Assembly: GCA_964459325.1 (NCBI GenBank)
Contig: CAYWKU010000009.1
Location: forward strand, 1 to 64,000
Direction of reading: 5' to 3'
Source: CAYWKU01 sp964459325
GTDB taxonomy: Bacteria > RBG-13-61-14 > CAYWKU01
DNA: 64,000 bases
The notes under the pieces were generated by a model. That model did not search any database and was not told the DNA's origin. It was given only the letters and a program-made list of their open reading frames with translations. Positions 44,517-52,115 of this stretch are shown one piece after another. The position numbers and the translations under genes were made by a program. How positions within the stretch are numbered: position 1 is the first letter of the stretch; each line of letters begins with the position of its first letter.

Positions 44517-45388
44517 GCGGACTGGCGTGGGAAAGAAAGGCTAAAGCTCAACTGAAAAAGGCGCCCTTTTTCGTGCGGCCCCTGGTGCGCAGGAAGGTCG
44601 AGGAGCGAGTGCAAAAAAACGGCGGCCAAAAGGTGACACTGGAGGACTTCAAAGAAGCGGAGGCCCGGTTCAAAGCCGTCTCGGCCGGAAAATCCTCGGC
44701 CGAGCTAGAGAGCATGATGCCCAAACCCAACCAGCCCGGGGCCGAAACCGTGGTGGTGGAGACTTGCCACGGCGAGCTGGCGGGGTGTCCGAACAAGCTG
44801 ATAACGCCTTCCGAATGGAAGGAAGTTATAGACCGCTGGGTCAGTGAAAACGACATACAGGAGCGGCTCAGGGCAAAAATCCCCGGTGACAAGGTGCTCT
44901 ATCACCACAAGCTGCGCTTCTCCGTCTCCGGCTGCCCCAACGCCTGCTCCCGGCCCCAGATAGCGGACATCGGGCTGGTGGGATTCGTAAGGCCCTCGGT
45001 GGACAAAGACCAATGCTCCATCTGCGGCTCCTGCGCCGAAGCCTGCCCGGATGCAGCCATCACCGTTGACGACGCTCCGCCCGCCTTCAACTATGAAAAA
45101 TGTATGGGGTGCACTCAATGCAGAGATGTTTGCCCCGCCGGATGCATAAGCCTCACCGGGCCGGGGGCAAGGATAATGATGGGAGGAAGACTCGGCCGAC
45201 ATCCTCACCTGGCGGAGGTGAACGGTGAAGTTAACGGGCCTGACGATTTGATACCGGTCATGGAAAACGTGGTTTGGGATTTCATAGAGAATGCCCATAT
45301 TGAAGAGAGGTTCAGTAAATTCCGGGAACGCTCGGGATTGAACAAACGTAACCTGTTGAACGTAAAGGAAAAAGCACCGGCAACCTGA
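44513..45388 (+). CDS. PCP_red-domain siroheme reductase-like ferredoxin protein
   Basis: 291 residues. Residues 1-55 (LAWERKAKAQLKKAPFFVRP, VTLEDFKEAEARF) fit the light-independent protochlorophyllide-reductase C-terminal domain found in some reductases. ETCHGELAGCPNKL (Cys85, Cys92) and VSGCPNACSRPQI (Cys141, Cys145) form the siroheme/Fe-S signature. Two ferredoxin clusters follow (about 168-179 and 197-211). No N-terminal siroheme half-domain is visible, so it is shorter than true sulfite reductases. Likely a sulfite or nitrite reductase-like electron-transfer protein; the substrate is unknown. Confidence 0.82.
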   Translation: MSGLAWERKAKAQLKKAPFFVRPLVRRKVEERVQKNGGQKVTLEDFKEAEARFKAVSAGKSSAELESMMPKPNQPGAETVVVETCHGELAGCPNKLITPSEWKEVIDRWVSENDIQERLRAKIPGDKVLYHHKLRFSVSGCPNACSRPQIADIGLVGFVRPSVDKDQCSICGSCAEACPDAAITVDDAPPAFNYEKCMGCTQCRDVCPAGCISLTGPGARIMMGGRLGRHPHLAEVNGEVNGPDDLIPVMENVVWDFIENAHIEERFSKFRERSGLNKRNLLNVKEKAPAT

Positions 45389-45404
45389 AACAGGAGGTGT
45401 TCAA

Positions 45405-46580
45405 ATGGCTGTTAAAGAAATTAAAAGCGGCATTTACTGGGTCGGCGCAAGGGACTGGAACCGCAACATTTTCGACGCACTCATCCCCCTGCCCCTGGGA
45501 ACGAGTTACAACAGCTACCTGCTGAAAGGCGGCGACAAAACCGCCCTCATCGATTCGGTAAACCCGGGTTTTGAAGACGAGTTGATTGCAAACATCAGGG
45601 AAATCACCGACCCCGGCGGCATAGACTACGTGGTGATGAACCACGCCGAGCCCGACCATGCCGGCTCCATACCGGCCATACTCGAACTAAGCCCGTCGGC
45701 CACCGTGTTGACCACTAAAAAGGGCGCCGAAATGGCTCAATCCATGCACCACATACCGGAAAAAAAGATAAAAATCATCGCCGACGGCGATTTCATAGAG
45801 CTGGGAGATAAGACCCTGAAGTTCATAGAAGCGCCTTTCCTGCACTGGCCGGAGACCATGTTCACCTACGCCGCCGAAGATAAGGTGCTGTTTCCGTGCG
45901 ACTTTTTCGGGCTGCACACCGCCAACGCGCTCTACGACTACGAATCCGAAGAGCTTATCGCAATGGCCAAAACCTACTTCGGCGAGATAATGATGCCCTT
46001 CCGGAAAATGGGCGCCAAAGCCCTGGACAAAATAGAAGAGCTGGAAATTGACGCCATCGCCCCCAGCCACGGGCCGGTGCACACCGAACCGGGAAGAATA
46101 CTGGACGCCTACAGAAAATGGACCTCGGGCGAAACCCGCGAAAAGGTCATCGTGGCCTACGTAAGTATGTGGAAATCCACCGAAACCATGGTAAACGCCA
46201 TCGTAAATACCCTGATTTCGGAAGGCATCGAGGTGGCCGTGTACAACCTGGCGGAAACCGGACTGGGGGAGATTGCAAAAGACCTGGTGGATTCCAGGGC
46301 CATCGTCTTCGGCGCCCCTACCGTCCTGGGAGGAATGCACCCGGTGGCGGCCTTCGGAGCATCGCTGGTGAAAGCCCTTAAACCCCCGCTGAAGTACGGC
46401 GTGGTGCTCAGCTCCTACGGATGGAGCGGTGGCGCCGTCAAGGCGGCACAGGAAGTGCTCGGTCCCACCAAAATCGAGCTGGCCGGGGTTCACGAAGTGA
46501 AAGGGCCTCCTTCCGACGAAGATATTTCCGCAATAGCCGAAACCGGCAGGAAACTGGCGGCGAAAATCAGGAAAGGATGA
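45405..46580 (+). CDS. FprA-type flavodiiron protein
   Basis: 391 residues. The metallo-beta-lactamase-like diiron domain has His80-x-Glu82-x-Asp84-His85 (VMNHAEPDHAGS). The flavodoxin domain begins near 247 (VIVAYVSMWKSTETMVNAI). These proteins reduce O2 to water or NO to N2O in anaerobes. Follows the siroheme protein by 16 bases, behind CAGGAGGTGTTCAA. With the nearby hemerythrin and NO reductase it supports a role in defence against O2 or NO. Confidence 0.93.
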   Translation: MAVKEIKSGIYWVGARDWNRNIFDALIPLPLGTSYNSYLLKGGDKTALIDSVNPGFEDELIANIREITDPGGIDYVVMNHAEPDHAGSIPAILELSPSATVLTTKKGAEMAQSMHHIPEKKIKIIADGDFIELGDKTLKFIEAPFLHWPETMFTYAAEDKVLFPCDFFGLHTANALYDYESEELIAMAKTYFGEIMMPFRKMGAKALDKIEELEIDAIAPSHGPVHTEPGRILDAYRKWTSGETREKVIVAYVSMWKSTETMVNAIVNTLISEGIEVAVYNLAETGLGEIAKDLVDSRAIVFGAPTVLGGMHPVAAFGASLVKALKPPLKYGVVLSSYGWSGGAVKAAQEVLGPTKIELAGVHEVKGPPSDEDISAIAETGRKLAAKIRKG

Positions 46581-46650
46581 TGGTAAGCCTCGTGGCGAGC
46601 GCCGCTCGCCACTACTCCATTTCCCCCCGGTCAGGGGATAACTCATAGTG

Positions 46651-46673
46651 GACAAGGGGCTAAGCCCCTTGTC
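46651..46673. terminator. Perfect hairpin after the flavodiiron gene
   Basis: GACAAGGGGCT-A-AGCCCCTTGTC, 71 bases past the flavodiiron stop. There is no proper T-run, so it may slow but not fully end transcription. Confidence 0.5.
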
Positions 46674-46795
46674 TTAGCAATTTCCTCCCGGGGGAGGCTC
46701 CGGAAGGCAGCGAGCCTTGACCACTTGGGCAGATGAGCGGCAACTTATTGGAAATAAAGCAAATTTAGGAAAAATAAAAAAATTCTCGTTTACCC

Positions 46796-46828
46796 TTGAC
46801 AACCTCAAACAATGTGGTATAATAGTAC
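46796..46828 (+). promoter_or_regulatory. Promoter with AGTAC element, second Rrf2 gene
   Basis: TTGACA (46796-46801), 16-bp spacer, perfect TATAAT (46818-46823), AGTAC (46824-46828) followed by TAGTATAC. The best of the three AGTAC promoters. Confidence 0.75.
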
Positions 46829-46848
46829 TAGTATACGGAATAATGATA

Positions 46849-47277
46849 ATGGCGTTATTAATGAAAATATCCGAAGCGGCGACCCTGGCACTACACGCCA
46901 TGGTCTACCTGGCCGCCAACCCCGGCAGGATGATATCCACCGGGGAGATGGCCGAGAGGTTAAACGTAAGCGAAGCGCATCTGTCGAAAGTGATGCAAAG
47001 GCTGACAAAGGCCGGTTACCTGAAATCCATAAGGGGGCCGAAGGGCGGCTTCATGCTCGACCGGGGAGGAGATTCCATAAGTCTGCTGGACATTTACGAA
47101 GTAATAGAGGGACCCGTCACCCAGGACAAATGCCTGTTGGGCTCCCCGGTCTGCACCGGCGCCATATGCATACTGTGCGACCTGGTGGAAAAGGTCAATT
47201 ACGAAGCCAAAGATTACCTTGCCAGCACCACCCTGTCCTCGCTGACGGGAACTTTCGACAGGCAGAACGCGGAGTAA
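46849..47277 (+). CDS. Rrf2-family Fe-S transcription regulator
   Basis: 142 residues if ATG 46849 is used, matching the length of the paralogue at 44.1 kb; ATG 46843 and 46861 are alternatives. Winged helix SEAHLSKVMQRLTKAGYLKS and wing IRGPKGGFMLDRGG. Cysteines 95, 102, 107 and 110 (CLLGSPVCTGAICILC): three aligned with the paralogue, plus one extra. Its promoter carries the shared AGTAC element, so autoregulation or cross-regulation is likely. Confidence 0.9.
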   Translation: MALLMKISEAATLALHAMVYLAANPGRMISTGEMAERLNVSEAHLSKVMQRLTKAGYLKSIRGPKGGFMLDRGGDSISLLDIYEVIEGPVTQDKCLLGSPVCTGAICILCDLVEKVNYEAKDYLASTTLSSLTGTFDRQNAE

Positions 47278-47302
47278 AGAATCAAGCACAAGGAGGTAGA
47301 AA

Positions 47303-47698
47303 TTGTTATTTTTAACAAAAAGAAAGTTTACGGTATTTCTGGCTATCGCGATAATGGCGGGCTTCGTGGCCACCGGATGCGCCAACGCCGCAAAGAAACC
47401 GGCGAAGACTCAAGACCGCCCCGAACGGCAGAGATATTGCCCCGTCAAGGGCGGAAAAATTAACAAAAAATACTACGCCGAATACGAGGGAAAATGTGTC
47501 TACTTCTGCTGCCCGGGCTGCAAGGCGGAATTTGAAAAGAACCCGGAAAAATACACAAAAAAAATGGAGGAGAGAGGAGTAAGGCTGAAAGAGGCCCCCT
47601 GCGACACATCCGCCGGTCATCATCACTGCCCGTTCAAATGCATGCACAAAAAAGGGGCAAAACCCCATCGAGGCTGTAACAAACACAAAAGTAAGTAA
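47303..47698 (+). CDS. YHS-domain lipoprotein
   Basis: 131 residues. The start is TTG 47303 behind AGGAGGTAGAAA. Lipoprotein signal with lipobox VATGC at 23-24. The YHS domain (YCPVKGGKINKKYYAEYEG, VYFCCPGCKAEFEKNPEKY) has the Cys-rich metal-binding pattern of copper/heavy-metal proteins. The tail is rich in His, Cys and Lys (HHHCPFKCMHKKG). Periplasmic metal binding is likely; the role is unknown. Confidence 0.83.
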   Translation: MLFLTKRKFTVFLAIAIMAGFVATGCANAAKKPAKTQDRPERQRYCPVKGGKINKKYYAEYEGKCVYFCCPGCKAEFEKNPEKYTKKMEERGVRLKEAPCDTSAGHHHCPFKCMHKKGAKPHRGCNKHKSK

Positions 47699-47713
47699 GG
47701 AGGGTGAACAATA

Positions 47714-48493
47714 ATGAAAACCAAAAGACAAATTATCGAAATCGATGAAGAAAAATGCGACGGTTGCGGCCAATGCATAATCGCCTGCGCCGAAGGCGCC
47801 CTCGAGCTGGTTGACGGAAAGGCCAAGCTCGTAAGCGACGTATATTGCGACGGCCTGGGCGCATGCCTGGGCGAATGCCCGCAGGGCGCAATCAACATCG
47901 TCGAGCGGGAAGCCGAGGAGTTCGACGAAGAGAAGGTGCATGAGCGCCTGAAGGAGCTGGAGGAAGCCTCGAAGGAAAAAACCGGAGAGGCCGCCGCCGA
48001 GAGCGAGTTGCCCTGCGGGTGCCCCTCTTCCGTCACCATGGACCTTAAATCCGGAGAATCCTCACCGGCCTCTCAGGGCACAGACGCGGACGTCGCTTCA
48101 CGGCTCGGACACTGGCCGATAAAACTGCAACTTCTCGCGCCCCACGCCCCGTTCCTCAAGGACTCGGACCTGATTCTCATGGCCGACTGCTCAGCAGCCG
48201 CCTACCCGAACCTGCACCGGGACTTCCTTCCCGACCGCGCCATAGCCCTTGGCTGCCCCAAGCTGGACGACCTGGAAGCCCACATCGAAAAGCTGGCGGA
48301 TATACTGGGCGCCGCCAGGCCGCGCTCGCTGACCGTCCTTTACATGGAAGTTCCGTGCTGCCGCGGGTTCGTTTTCGCCGCCCAGAAGGCCGCCGAGCAG
48401 GCGGGGGTGGACTTGCCCATCAAGGCGATAATGATAGGCAGGACAGGAGAGATTCTGAGGGAAGAGGAAATCGAGTATGCCTCCACGGCATAA
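47714..48493 (+). CDS. 4Fe-4S ferredoxin-domain protein
   Basis: 259 residues. N-terminal two-cluster ferredoxin (CDGCGQCIIACAEGALEL and CDGLGACLGECPQGAI). A charged linker with CGCP is followed by a C-terminal domain (about 130-255: LILMADCSAAAYPNLHRDF, ALGCPKLDD, MEVPCCRGFVFAAQ) with further conserved cysteines. Common in anaerobes, often near hydrogenase or redox genes. Function is not established. AGGAGGGTGAACAATA precedes ATG 47714. Confidence 0.82.
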   Translation: MKTKRQIIEIDEEKCDGCGQCIIACAEGALELVDGKAKLVSDVYCDGLGACLGECPQGAINIVEREAEEFDEEKVHERLKELEEASKEKTGEAAAESELPCGCPSSVTMDLKSGESSPASQGTDADVASRLGHWPIKLQLLAPHAPFLKDSDLILMADCSAAAYPNLHRDFLPDRAIALGCPKLDDLEAHIEKLADILGAARPRSLTVLYMEVPCCRGFVFAAQKAAEQAGVDLPIKAIMIGRTGEILREEEIEYASTA

Positions 48494-48511
48494 CGGAGGA
48501 GGTGAATTGTT

Positions 48512-49264
48512 ATGAGTAAAAAGATATGTCCCGGACAGGATACCCGCTTCTGGCGGCCGGACGACATTTTCGAGGTTACCTGCGGCGAATGCGGCGCCGA
48601 GGTCGAGTTCTTCAAAGACGACGCCCGGCGACGATGTCACAAATGCGGCGCCCGGGTCAAAAACCCGAAGCTGAGCCTCGGCTGTGCCCTCTGGTGCGAA
48701 CACGCAAAGGAATGCCTGGGATTCGACCCCAGGGAAATGCAGGAGGAAGACAGCGGCCAGGTTTCGCTCGCCGACAAGCTCATCGAGCACATGAAAAAGC
48801 ACTTTAAAGGCGACGAAAAGCGCATATCCCACGCGCTGGCGGTGCTCGACCAGGCCCAGGCGCTGCTCAGGCAGGAACAGGCCGACCCGCAGGTGGTCAT
48901 ATCCGCGGCGGTGCTCCACGACATCGGAATACACGAGGCTGAAGCCAAACACGGCTCCAACGCGGGCAAATACCAGGAAATCGAAGGGCCGCCCATCGCC
49001 GAGAGAATCATGGAGGAGCTGGACCTGGACGAAGACACAATCGAGCATGTCTCGAAAATCATAGCCAATCACCACAGCGCCAAGAACATAGATACGCCGG
49101 AGTTCAGAATCATCTGGGACGCCGACCACATAGTCAACTTCCTGGAAGACGCAACCGAAAGGCCGGCGGAGGAAAAAATTGAAAACCTGGCGAGTAACGT
49201 AATGAAAACACAAGCCGGCTCAAATCGGGTTCGGGAGATTTTCAAGAAAGCGCAAACCGCTTGA
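48512..49264 (+). CDS. HD-domain phosphohydrolase with zinc ribbon
   Basis: 250 residues. Residues 20-60 hold a zinc ribbon (VTCGECGAEVEFF, RRRCHKCGARV) and a second cysteine set (CALWCEHAKEC). The HD domain (about 90-235) has ISHALAVLDQAQ, VLHDIGIHEAEAKHGSNAGK, HHSAKN and WDADHIVNF. HD enzymes hydrolyse phosphate esters, often nucleotides. Substrate unknown. Follows the ferredoxin protein by 18 bases in one operon. Confidence 0.85.
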   Translation: MSKKICPGQDTRFWRPDDIFEVTCGECGAEVEFFKDDARRRCHKCGARVKNPKLSLGCALWCEHAKECLGFDPREMQEEDSGQVSLADKLIEHMKKHFKGDEKRISHALAVLDQAQALLRQEQADPQVVISAAVLHDIGIHEAEAKHGSNAGKYQEIEGPPIAERIMEELDLDEDTIEHVSKIIANHHSAKNIDTPEFRIIWDADHIVNFLEDATERPAEEKIENLASNVMKTQAGSNRVREIFKKAQTA

Positions 49265-49323
49265 GGGCCTGCTAACGACTTACTGTTTGATTTGCTAAAT
49301 GGAGCAAAAGGAGGCGCCGGAAG

Positions 49324-50484
49324 ATGAAGCTATCTAAGCATATACTCGTAATCCTTCTCATGGCGGGCTTATTGCCCGCTACGGCGGCCGCAGGCTACAG
49401 GTTTTCCGCCGACGAAGAGACATACATGGACATCTCCCTCCACGTCATGGGTTGGTATCAGTACATTGAGGACGGAAGGGTGACGACCGAAGGCGACCGC
49501 TACGACCTGAACGACTTCCAGGTGAGAAGGGTTTACCTGACCCTCAAGGGCGAAGCGATGGAGGACGTTTCCTACTTCGTAAACGTGGCCGCGGACAAAA
49601 TCGGCCAGGAAGGTCTGGACAACCCCGGCTACGGACTGGGCACCGGGGTAGCTTTCCGGGACGGATGGATACAGCTCAAAGCCGCCGACGAGCTCATGTT
49701 CAAATTGGGCCGCATGTACGTGCCCCTGACCCGAAGCTACGGCACCACCACAACCTTCAGCCTTCTAACTCTCGACCTGCCGTTTACCCAGGCCGGAATA
49801 AGGGGCGGCATCTTTTTCCCCAGCAAGGTGGGGCGCGACGACGGCGTCACACTGTGGGGAAACCTTTTCGACGGCTTGGTGCGGTACAGGGCGATGGTCG
49901 GTGAGGGTACCGAAAGCGTGGCTCAAAACCCGAAAGATGAGTTGCGATACGCCGGAAGGATGGCTGTCAGCCTGCTCGACGATAAGGAAACAGGCTGGTT
50001 CAACAAGGGAACCTATTTAGGCGAAAAGAAGGTGCTGGCCATAGGAGCCGGTTTCGACAGCCAGAGAAATCTCGGACCGGAGGCCGATTCGGATTACCAG
50101 GCGGCAACCTTCGACCTTTTCTTCGATTACCCGGTTTCAACCGCCTCCCTGACCATTGAGTCATCCTACACCGCCCTCCAAAACGGCGCCCCGGGCACTT
50201 ACCTGGAGGGGTTGGATGCCGAGATTTTTTACTCCCAGGCCGGTTTTCTTCTGCCCGGCAAGCTAGGCCCGGGGAGATTGCAGCCCTACGGGAAGTACGA
50301 GCTCATCAACGAAAAGGATGACCCCGGAGACAGAGAGGACATCCATTACTTCTCCGCGGGGGCAAACTACTACCTTAAAGGCCACAACGCCAAGGTGAGC
50401 GCGGACTACACACTCGCAGATAAAAGAGAAATCGAAGACGACGAATACAGCATAGTCACCCTGCAGCTTGCTGTCGGATTTTAA
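49324..50484 (+). CDS. Outer-membrane porin-like beta-barrel
   Basis: 386 residues. Cleavable signal (HILVILLMAGLLPATAAA, about 6-23). Repeating amphipathic strands, such as DFQVRRVYLTLKGEAMEDV and VKADYTLADK-like segments, and a C-terminal Phe (LAVGF) typical of outer-membrane barrels. GGAGGCGCCGGAAG precedes ATG 49324. It probably admits anions or small substrates for the periplasmic octahaem enzyme downstream. Confidence 0.83.
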   Translation: MKLSKHILVILLMAGLLPATAAAGYRFSADEETYMDISLHVMGWYQYIEDGRVTTEGDRYDLNDFQVRRVYLTLKGEAMEDVSYFVNVAADKIGQEGLDNPGYGLGTGVAFRDGWIQLKAADELMFKLGRMYVPLTRSYGTTTTFSLLTLDLPFTQAGIRGGIFFPSKVGRDDGVTLWGNLFDGLVRYRAMVGEGTESVAQNPKDELRYAGRMAVSLLDDKETGWFNKGTYLGEKKVLAIGAGFDSQRNLGPEADSDYQAATFDLFFDYPVSTASLTIESSYTALQNGAPGTYLEGLDAEIFYSQAGFLLPGKLGPGRLQPYGKYELINEKDDPGDREDIHYFSAGANYYLKGHNAKVSADYTLADKREIEDDEYSIVTLQLAVGF

Positions 50485-50554
50485 TAGTCACGGCAAATAA
50501 AAATTATTGTATGAGTCGTGTGTCATGAATCAGGCAATTAAGTACGATGAAGCT

Positions 50555-50621
50555 CCCCGCAGCAAGCTGCGGGGTATCGGCAATTAGGTGATCACCCAAA
50601 ACCCCGTAGCAAGCTACGGGG
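50555..50621. repeat. Pair of matched hairpins
   Basis: CCCCGCAGC-AA-GCTGCGGGG (50555-50574) and CCCCGTAGC-AA-GCTACGGGG (50602-50621). The two differ by a C-to-T change on one arm and the matching G-to-A on the other, so pairing is kept. They fill the gap between the porin and the octahaem gene, perhaps as terminators or mRNA stabilisers. Confidence 0.65.
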
Positions 50622-50684
50622 AATTGCCAAGTTAAAATAGGGAAATCTGAAATTTTGAGAATGAAACTTTTGAGGAGGGGAGCG

Positions 50685-52070
50685 ATGAGAGGTGAGAAAG
50701 AAATTGTAGTTGTAACGGTGGCGGCGGCGATTTTCGCCTCCACAATGGTAATGGCCGGCCTGTTCGACAAAAAGAAGGACAAGCACAAGCCTCCGCAGAA
50801 AAAGACCGAAAAAACTTCCGAAGCGCCGAGCTACTACGCGGACGAAACCACCCAAAAATGCATGGACTGCCACGAGAAGGAAAAGGTGGCGGCGGTGGTG
50901 AACCTCCAGTGGAAAAATTCCCGCCACGGCCAGATGGGCATCGGCTGCATGGCATGTCACGAAGCCGAAAAGAACGACCCCGACGCATGGAAGCACGAAG
51001 ACTACCTGGTCTCACAGATTCCCACACCCAAGGATTGCGCCGAATGCCACGAGAAGGAAGTCAACGAGTTCGCGGATTCCCACCATGCCGAGGCCGCCCG
51101 ATTCATCGGGTCGCTGGACAACATCCTCGGGGAAGTCGCAGAAGGAGGCCCGGCCGCCAACCTGGGGTGCAAGCAGTGCCACGGCTCCCGTGTGCAGGTG
51201 AACGACAACGGAGTACCAGTCACCGGCGCCTGGCCCAACACCGGAATCGGAAGGGTTAACCCGGACGGTTCTCGCGGGAGCTGCACTGCTTGCCATACCC
51301 GCCACCTCTTTTCCCGCAAGCAGGCGCGGGAGCCACGCACATGCGGAAGATGCCACATGGGCCCCGACCACCCGCAGATAGAAATCTACGAAGAATCCAA
51401 GCACGGTATAATGTTCACCGCTTACCGCGACGAAATGTCGCTGGATAGCGTCGAGTGGGTCGTGGGGAAGGATTATTCCGCCGCGCCCACCTGCGCCACC
51501 TGCCACATGAGCGCCACTCCCGAAATGGAAGTCACCCACGACGTGGGCGAGCGGATTTCCTGGACACTAAGACCCCCAATTTCAAAAAAGCAGGAAAACT
51601 GGAAGGAAAAGCGCGGCAGGATGAAGTCGGTCTGCGGGCAGTGCCACGCGGGCACGTGGGTGGACAACTACTTCGCCATGTTCGACGACGCGGTGGAGCT
51701 TTACAACCGCAAGTTCGCCGAGCCGGCGACATCGATAATGTCAAAGCTCAGAAAAGCCGGAAAAATCACCCCTACCCCCTTCGACGACGAAATCGAGTGG
51801 ACTTACTTCGAACTGTGGCATCACGAAGGAAGGCGCGCCCGGATGGGCGCAAGCATGATGGGGCCGGACTTCACCCAGTGGCACGGATTTTACGAGGTGG
51901 CCAAACACTTTTACAACAAGTTCCTGCCCGAAGCCGAAAAACTCATGCCCGGCGTGAGCGACCAAGTGATGAACATGCCCGAGCATCGGTGGAAAAAGGG
52001 AATGACACCGGACCAGATAGAAAAAATGCTCGAATTCTACCGCGAAAGGTACGGACAGAAAGCACGGTAA
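50685..52070 (+). CDS. HAO-like octahaem cytochrome c
   Basis: 461 residues from ATG 50685 after GAGGAGGGGAGCG. Signal peptide (VVVTVAAAIFASTMVMAG) directs it to the periplasm. Eight CxxCH haem sites (CMDCH, CMACH, CAECH, CKQCH, CTACH, CGRCH, CATCH, CGQCH) and the family stretches HMGPDHPQIEIYEESKHG and WHHEGRRARMGASMMGPD match hydroxylamine-oxidoreductase-like proteins. In anaerobes these usually work in the reducing direction on nitrite, NO or hydroxylamine. The Phe at MMGPDFTQWHG may replace the Tyr cross-linked to the active haem in ammonia oxidisers; an alignment is needed. NO reductase follows by 45 bases. Confidence 0.9.
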   Translation: MRGEKEIVVVTVAAAIFASTMVMAGLFDKKKDKHKPPQKKTEKTSEAPSYYADETTQKCMDCHEKEKVAAVVNLQWKNSRHGQMGIGCMACHEAEKNDPDAWKHEDYLVSQIPTPKDCAECHEKEVNEFADSHHAEAARFIGSLDNILGEVAEGGPAANLGCKQCHGSRVQVNDNGVPVTGAWPNTGIGRVNPDGSRGSCTACHTRHLFSRKQAREPRTCGRCHMGPDHPQIEIYEESKHGIMFTAYRDEMSLDSVEWVVGKDYSAAPTCATCHMSATPEMEVTHDVGERISWTLRPPISKKQENWKEKRGRMKSVCGQCHAGTWVDNYFAMFDDAVELYNRKFAEPATSIMSKLRKAGKITPTPFDDEIEWTYFELWHHEGRRARMGASMMGPDFTQWHGFYEVAKHFYNKFLPEAEKLMPGVSDQVMNMPEHRWKKGMTPDQIEKMLEFYRERYGQKAR

Positions 52071-52115
52071 AACAAAGCTGAACTTAAAAATCCAAACACG
52101 AAAGGAGTTGAAAGG

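Noticed and set aside
50685..52070. NrfA or octahaem tetrathionate reductase
   Set aside because: No C-x-x-C-K haem site, and the C-terminal WHHEGRRARMG region matches the HAO-like family better.
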